From a virus, in the IMG/VR virus record IMGVR_UViG_3300019093_001482, positions 1 through 60,741 of that record: a DNA stretch of 60,741 bases; one strand, 5' to 3'. Below the pieces are notes generated by a model. The model was not told the origin of the DNA, made no database searches, and worked only from the letters and a program-made list of their open reading frames with translations. The translations under genes and the position numbers were made by a program. Shown one piece after another: positions 58,101 to 60,741 of this stretch; the stretch's first letter is position 1, and every line of letters begins with the position of its first letter.

Positions 58101-58113
58101 TGGTGCAGCATGA
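56698..58113 (+). CDS. Overprinted W-x-T-P repeat protein in +1 frame of the methyltransferase gene
   Basis: A 471-codon frame covers the whole methyltransferase gene. Its ATG (56698) has GGAAG 6 nt upstream, and its TGA overlaps the next start as ATGA (58110-58113), as for other genes of this operon. Internal composition is protein-like: an N-terminus TWLYIPSNSLQVSACSA, seven W-[PMAT]-T-(P/S) motifs (residues 157, 190, 230, 268, 294, 327, 358) such as WATPQARD, WPTPKASD and WPTPAARD, and an end LNPLFAAWLMGWPSTW. I recall similar W-x-T-P-type proteins from phages with methyltransferases. The motifs coincide base for base with repeats in the other frame. Function unknown. Confidence 0.6.
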   Translation: MTWLYIPSNSLQVSACSAKVSQQDLSTWAMNIAPFATLSGKLTLPASWLRAWKKDRWTRHLSGLMLPASMRNASVEEWLASLPDSHVKTSPLLAQDRGSMENAADSSLPSLQLPMIAVRIGCFWRTSVPSLLPPPPLWTKKKENLKNGRPPESWENWPTSGGMRNGSLFPRQMWAPAMGAQDGSASRGAWMTPCVPTGGRIVSPELVASKGMTKEGEKRTVGLESQSRHWATPQARDSKNPDLAASGNYQRKLAIGYTIDLNSQAANWATPDCNTSTYSNGKFGPNIRQQAANWTTPCASDGTRAGTITSDMNGSSLTQQVNSLTNWPTPKASDTERGVCPSESRRNSPSLLQVVSTWPTPAARDGKGTNSEVHTTITGTGRKHMDQLANFVAFSPLVQPIMSGNESLAKTQNSPRHLNPLFAAWLMGWPSTWVIAEPHALSASATELWRSRLQQHLLSLLGAPIYFDGAA

Positions 58114-58562
58114 TGAAACACGACAAGACTCCATGGAACCCATCAAAGACGGCTACAGCCAGGGTTAGGAATCCACTGCCAGCGCCAACCAAGTGCCCGT
58201 TCTGTGATCAATGCACAGTAAAAATCGTTCATCACGACTATGTATATGGTCGGGTGTACGGTGAATGGCCATGGGTCTACATGTGCAAGGCATGCTGGGC
58301 GTACGTTGGCATTCACCCATTCACGAATATCCCGCTAGGCACACTCGCCGATGGCGCACTCAGAAAGGCAAGGAAGAACTGCAAAGATCCGTTTGAGCAG
58401 ATTTACTTGTCTAAAAAGATGACACGCGACGAAGCGTACATGGGCCTAGCTGAGCATTTCGGCATCCCCAAAGAGGAATGCCATTTCGGCTGGTTCAACA
58501 TTGAACAGTGCGAAATGGCGCGCGCCTGGTCTGTTGAAGTATTGAAAGGAGTTGCAGCGTGA
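58110..58562 (+). CDS. DUF3268-type zinc-finger protein
   Basis: Product of 150 residues. Start ATG overlaps the stop of the overprinted frame as ATGA. The N-terminal zinc ribbon KCPFCDQCTVK, then YMCKACWAYVGIHP (C-x2-C ... C-x2-C), followed by GTLADGALRKARKNCKDPFE is the DUF3268 pattern. It occurs in phage modification and replication operons. Nucleic-acid binding is likely. It is the last plus-strand gene of the operon. Confidence 0.75.
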   Translation: MMKHDKTPWNPSKTATARVRNPLPAPTKCPFCDQCTVKIVHHDYVYGRVYGEWPWVYMCKACWAYVGIHPFTNIPLGTLADGALRKARKNCKDPFEQIYLSKKMTRDEAYMGLAEHFGIPKEECHFGWFNIEQCEMARAWSVEVLKGVAA

Positions 58563-58756
58563 CTTTATTGAGCTCGATCATGGAGCAAGTTGATTGCATC
58601 TTTGGTGGCAATTTCAACGGCGCGCCAAATCTCGCCAATTTCAGAGGAGGAATCAACGGGTTTTTAGACTGTGATTTTGAAGCACTACTTTACTGCTGGG
58701 GCCGACTGTGGTCGGCTATACCCATCGATCTCACGCGCTTTAGATTAATGCAGATA

Positions 58757-58993
58757 TCAAAATTCGAATTGAGAAACGTATTCAGTCGCCTTTTTACGAG
58801 CTGCAGAAATAGCCTCTGCTTCGGTATCAAAGGACTCCGTTTGATAGGGACTGTCAGTGCCTTCAGATTCCCCTTCAATGGAATGATTGACATAGCCAAC
58901 AAATTTATTCAAAGGCGTTTTCATTACCGAAATGCTGAAAACGTGTTTTCGAACTATGAATTCAGAAGTGTTCATTTTTTGTACTTCTTCCAT
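58757..58993 (-). CDS. Small minus-strand protein, unknown
   Basis: Seventy-eight residues, ATG with AAGG 6 nt upstream, overlapping the end of the next upstream gene. MEEVQKMNTSEFIVRKHVFS and SISVMKTPLNKFVGYVNHSI are followed by a helix (DTEAEAISAARKKATEYVSQ). No family recognised. It belongs to a two-gene unit facing the modification operon. Confidence 0.5.
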   Translation of the reverse strand: MEEVQKMNTSEFIVRKHVFSISVMKTPLNKFVGYVNHSIEGESEGTDSPYQTESFDTEAEAISAARKKATEYVSQFEF

Positions 58994-59211
58994 AAGTCGC
59001 CTTGGAAAAGCATTTCATTCAAAGCAATTTGGTTCATCGCTATTAGCTTTGCAGTTTCAACTACAAACTCTGGTGTCATCCGCTCTAAATTATTAGGAAA
59101 CCTATTTTTTAATAACACAATCGCCGCGTCCAGCTGAGCTCCAGAGTAATCAGTAGCTAACTGAATTACTTTGTCCTGGTCGTTTGGTAGAGCCTTGACA
59201 GTAAGAATCAA
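58972..59211 (-). CDS. Small minus-strand helical protein, unknown
   Basis: Seventy-nine residues if translation starts at a TTG (59209-59211), which has AAGGTG 6 nt upstream; a GTG at 59218-59220 lacks a ribosome site. Product is helical (LTVKALPNDQDKVIQLATDY and LIAMNQIALNEMLFQGDLWK). Its end overlaps the next gene by 22 nt. It lies next to the divergent xis region, so a role in excision control is possible but unproven. Confidence 0.5.
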   Translation of the reverse strand: MILTVKALPNDQDKVIQLATDYSGAQLDAAIVLLKNRFPNNLERMTPEFVVETAKLIAMNQIALNEMLFQGDLWKKYKK

Positions 59212-59234
59212 CTTAATCACCTTCTATTATTTAA

Positions 59235-59438
59235 ATGAAAATACATTATAACACTTTAATAGATAATAAAAATACATTTGAAAAATCTACGGCGCTCAAT
59301 AAATGGTGCGGTAAGACCTACACCCGACAGTTCACGCCGGCACAAGTCGACATACGGCGCACAGATCCACACATGATCGCACTGTATGGGAACGGAACAA
59401 GTAACCGTAATCCAAACAACGAAATATCAGGAGGTTGA
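59235..59438 (+). CDS. Small protein upstream of xis
   Basis: Sixty-seven residues: KIHYNTLIDNKNTFEKSTAL, then NKWCGKTYTRQFTPAQVDIR and RTDPHMIALYGNGTSN. The stop lies within the strong ribosome site of xis. No ribosome site of its own is visible and the DNA is AT-rich. It may be a genuine leader gene or a chance frame. Confidence 0.4.
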   Translation: MKIHYNTLIDNKNTFEKSTALNKWCGKTYTRQFTPAQVDIRRTDPHMIALYGNGTSNRNPNNEISGG

Positions 59439-59440
59439 AT

Positions 59441-59620
59441 ATGAATTCAATTACACCACGCTATATCACCCTGCAGGAATGGGCGGTAATCATGTTCTCA
59501 AAGGTGCCGCACAATAACACCCTCCTTCGATGGGCAAACGAAGGAAGAATACAGCCGCAACCAAAGAAAATTGGACGTGTTTGGCGAGTAAAGCCAAATG
59601 CAGAGTACAAGGAAGACTAA
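59441..59620 (+). CDS. xis: Excisionase, lambda Xis-like
   Basis: Fifty-nine residues. The ATG has AGGAGG exactly 6 nt upstream. ITPRYITLQEWAVIMFSKVP, then NNTLLRWANEGRIQPQPKKI and GRVWRVKPNAEYKED follow the lambda Xis layout (YLTLQEWN, then W(V/A)xExRI-P-PxxxGRxxxxxxxA). This winged helix bends attachment-site DNA and directs excision. It ends 5 nt before int. Confidence 0.85.
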   Translation: MNSITPRYITLQEWAVIMFSKVPHNNTLLRWANEGRIQPQPKKIGRVWRVKPNAEYKED

Positions 59621-59625
59621 GAGTT

Positions 59626-60741
59626 ATGGGACGAAAAAGATCAGCAAAAAACCGCAGCTTCCCGCCAAATCTCTATCAAAATTCGGCGGGTTATTTCTTC
59701 TTCATCAATCCTACCAACAAGAAATCCAAAGGATTAGGCACAGACAAGGCGAAAGCCTTTACTGAAGCCAGGGCGGCCAATGCCGTGCTGGCAACCATGA
59801 AAAAGACGGTGCTCGCAGACTGGGTATCTGGAAAGCAGGATTATTCTCTAGCCGACTGGATCCCGCTATACAAAGACCTCTGGATAGGTAAAACCGACCC
59901 AGCCGAGAAAACGACGCTGCGCAATGCCACCGGCTACCTGAACCGCATTGCCTCAGCTGATTTTGCCTGGATGAAGCTGACGCAGATCAACACTGCCCAC
60001 ATCGCAAAATTCATAGGCGAAATCGAAAAAGAAAGTGGATCTGCCACCGCAAAAAATCTGCGAGCCAGACTGAGCGATGTTTTCAGGTATGCGGAGAACC
60101 AGGGCCTCATCGATTCAGGCAAAAATCCAGTAACCGCCACCTATACGCCAACAAGAAAAGTGTTGCGCGAACGTTTGAGCATTGAACAATTTTTCGCCAT
60201 TCGAAAGCACGCAGCGACGTGGGTACAACGTGCAATGGACTTGGCGCTACTCACCGGGCAACGCCGGGAAGACATCTGCAACATGAAGTTCGCCGACTCA
60301 AAGGATGGCTATTTGTTTATTGTCCAGGGGAAGTCCGGCGGTGAAATGCGCTTGCAGCAAGACTTACAGATTCGCCTCGATGCATTGAACATGACAATAG
60401 GTGATGCAGTTCAAAACTGCCGGGACATGATTATCAGCCGGCACATGATTCATCAGACTTCACACTGGGGAGCATCCAAGCCAGGCAAACAGATTTCACC
60501 CAACGGACTATCTAATGCTTTCCAGGCGGCCCGAGAAGCAGCCGGGATTGTCGCAACGGAAGGAAGGACGCCGCCCTCTTTCCATGAAATAAGATCGCTG
60601 TCGGAGAGGCTATACCGGGAACAGTACGGAAAAGAGTTTGCACAGGCAATGTTAGGTCATAAAAACGAGAAGATGACCAACGAATATGACGACATGCGCG
60701 GTAAGGGCTATCAAGTTATTTCAGCAAAATCACAGAAATAA
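59626..60741 (+). CDS. int: Tyrosine integrase, lambda Int-like
   Basis: The protein has 371 residues from the ATG at 59626; an upstream in-frame ATG at 59530 lies inside xis and is less likely. It resembles lambda Int along its length: N-terminus GRKRSAKNRSFPPNLYQNSAGYF-type arm-binding domain, core-binding domain, and catalytic residues R213 (TGQRRED), K236 (QGKSGG), H320 and R323 (FHEIRSLSERLY), H345 (MLGHKN) and Y354 (NEYDDMRGKGY). It integrates and, with Xis, excises the phage. The attachment site is probably just beyond the window end. Confidence 0.95.
   Translation: MGRKRSAKNRSFPPNLYQNSAGYFFFINPTNKKSKGLGTDKAKAFTEARAANAVLATMKKTVLADWVSGKQDYSLADWIPLYKDLWIGKTDPAEKTTLRNATGYLNRIASADFAWMKLTQINTAHIAKFIGEIEKESGSATAKNLRARLSDVFRYAENQGLIDSGKNPVTATYTPTRKVLRERLSIEQFFAIRKHAATWVQRAMDLALLTGQRREDICNMKFADSKDGYLFIVQGKSGGEMRLQQDLQIRLDALNMTIGDAVQNCRDMIISRHMIHQTSHWGASKPGKQISPNGLSNAFQAAREAAGIVATEGRTPPSFHEIRSLSERLYREQYGKEFAQAMLGHKNEKMTNEYDDMRGKGYQVISAKSQK

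Noticed and set aside
58690-58730. Hairpin GGCCGAC/GTCGGCT after the modification operon as a terminator
   Set aside because: There is no T-run on either side, so it does not meet the rule for an intrinsic terminator.
58559-59137. A 192-codon plus-strand frame starting with a GTG that overlaps the preceding stop
   Set aside because: Its second half lies over two better-supported minus-strand genes with their own ribosome sites, and its sequence is unlike a normal protein after about residue 65. A short real product at its beginning cannot be excluded.
1542-60741. Attachment-site core repeats at the two ends
   Set aside because: I found no matching direct repeat between the left gap and the last bases after int, and the sequence beyond int is not available.

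Overview
The window is almost entirely one temperate phage genome integrated in, or carried by, a Gram-negative bacterium, probably a betaproteobacterium. The host call is an inference from gene style and is weak; no host housekeeping gene, rRNA or tRNA is visible. It is a mosaic. The lysogeny and recombination half is lambda-like: int, xis, an exonuclease/RecT pair, cI, cro and cII. The virion half is of a podovirus-like type: N4-gp56-family capsid, P22-like portal, a giant multidomain polyvalent protein, and no tape measure or sheath genes.

Layout. 1-1541 (+): three genes of unknown role (a secreted repeat protein, a small cytosolic protein, a two-helix membrane protein), either host flank or lysogenic-conversion cargo; they converge on the phage late operon, which ends in a terminator at 1862-1890. 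1892-36821 (-): late operon, transcribed leftwards as terS, terL, a small gene, portal, a small gene, scaffold, a CsrA-like gene, major capsid, neck/adaptor genes, fibres and a seven-unit propeller protein, lysis cassette, large tail proteins, a STAND ATPase moron, GNAT, a peptidase S74-type chaperone protein, a 604-residue virion protein, the giant polyvalent protein and a 50-residue membrane protein. 36849-40269 (-): AT-rich accessory island with an Mrr-like nuclease, two membrane/coiled-coil proteins and the remnant of another restriction gene. 40323-46615 (-): early right operon (cro, cII, small regulators, PP-loop enzyme, DUF1364/DUF1367/DUF1376/DUF1064 proteins). 46616-46730: operators between cro and cI. 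46731-47471 (+): cI. 47526-50710 (+): decayed cargo region with a three-gene cassette, a group II intron remnant and gene fragments. 51061-58562 (+): second operator/promoter set driving a recombination and DNA-modification operon. 58757-60741: two small minus-strand genes, then xis and int (+).

How it works together. CI and Cro should compete for 15-bp TTAGCC-N3-GGCTAA operators at two sites about 4.4 kb apart, controlling the leftward early and late genes and the rightward recombination/modification operon. Genes are tightly coupled by ATGA or TAATG overlaps.

Best candidates for something new: (1) a C5 methyltransferase gene overprinted along its whole length by a second coding frame in which seven tryptophan-containing W-x-T-P repeats are read; (2) a STAND ATPase with a HEPN-like N-terminus inside the late operon; (3) the Mrr/membrane-protein island beside terS; (4) a CsrA-like protein placed directly upstream of the capsid gene; (5) a G8 homopolymer that splits the giant virion protein; (6) a three-gene cassette of unknown beta-rich proteins next to a group II intron remnant.
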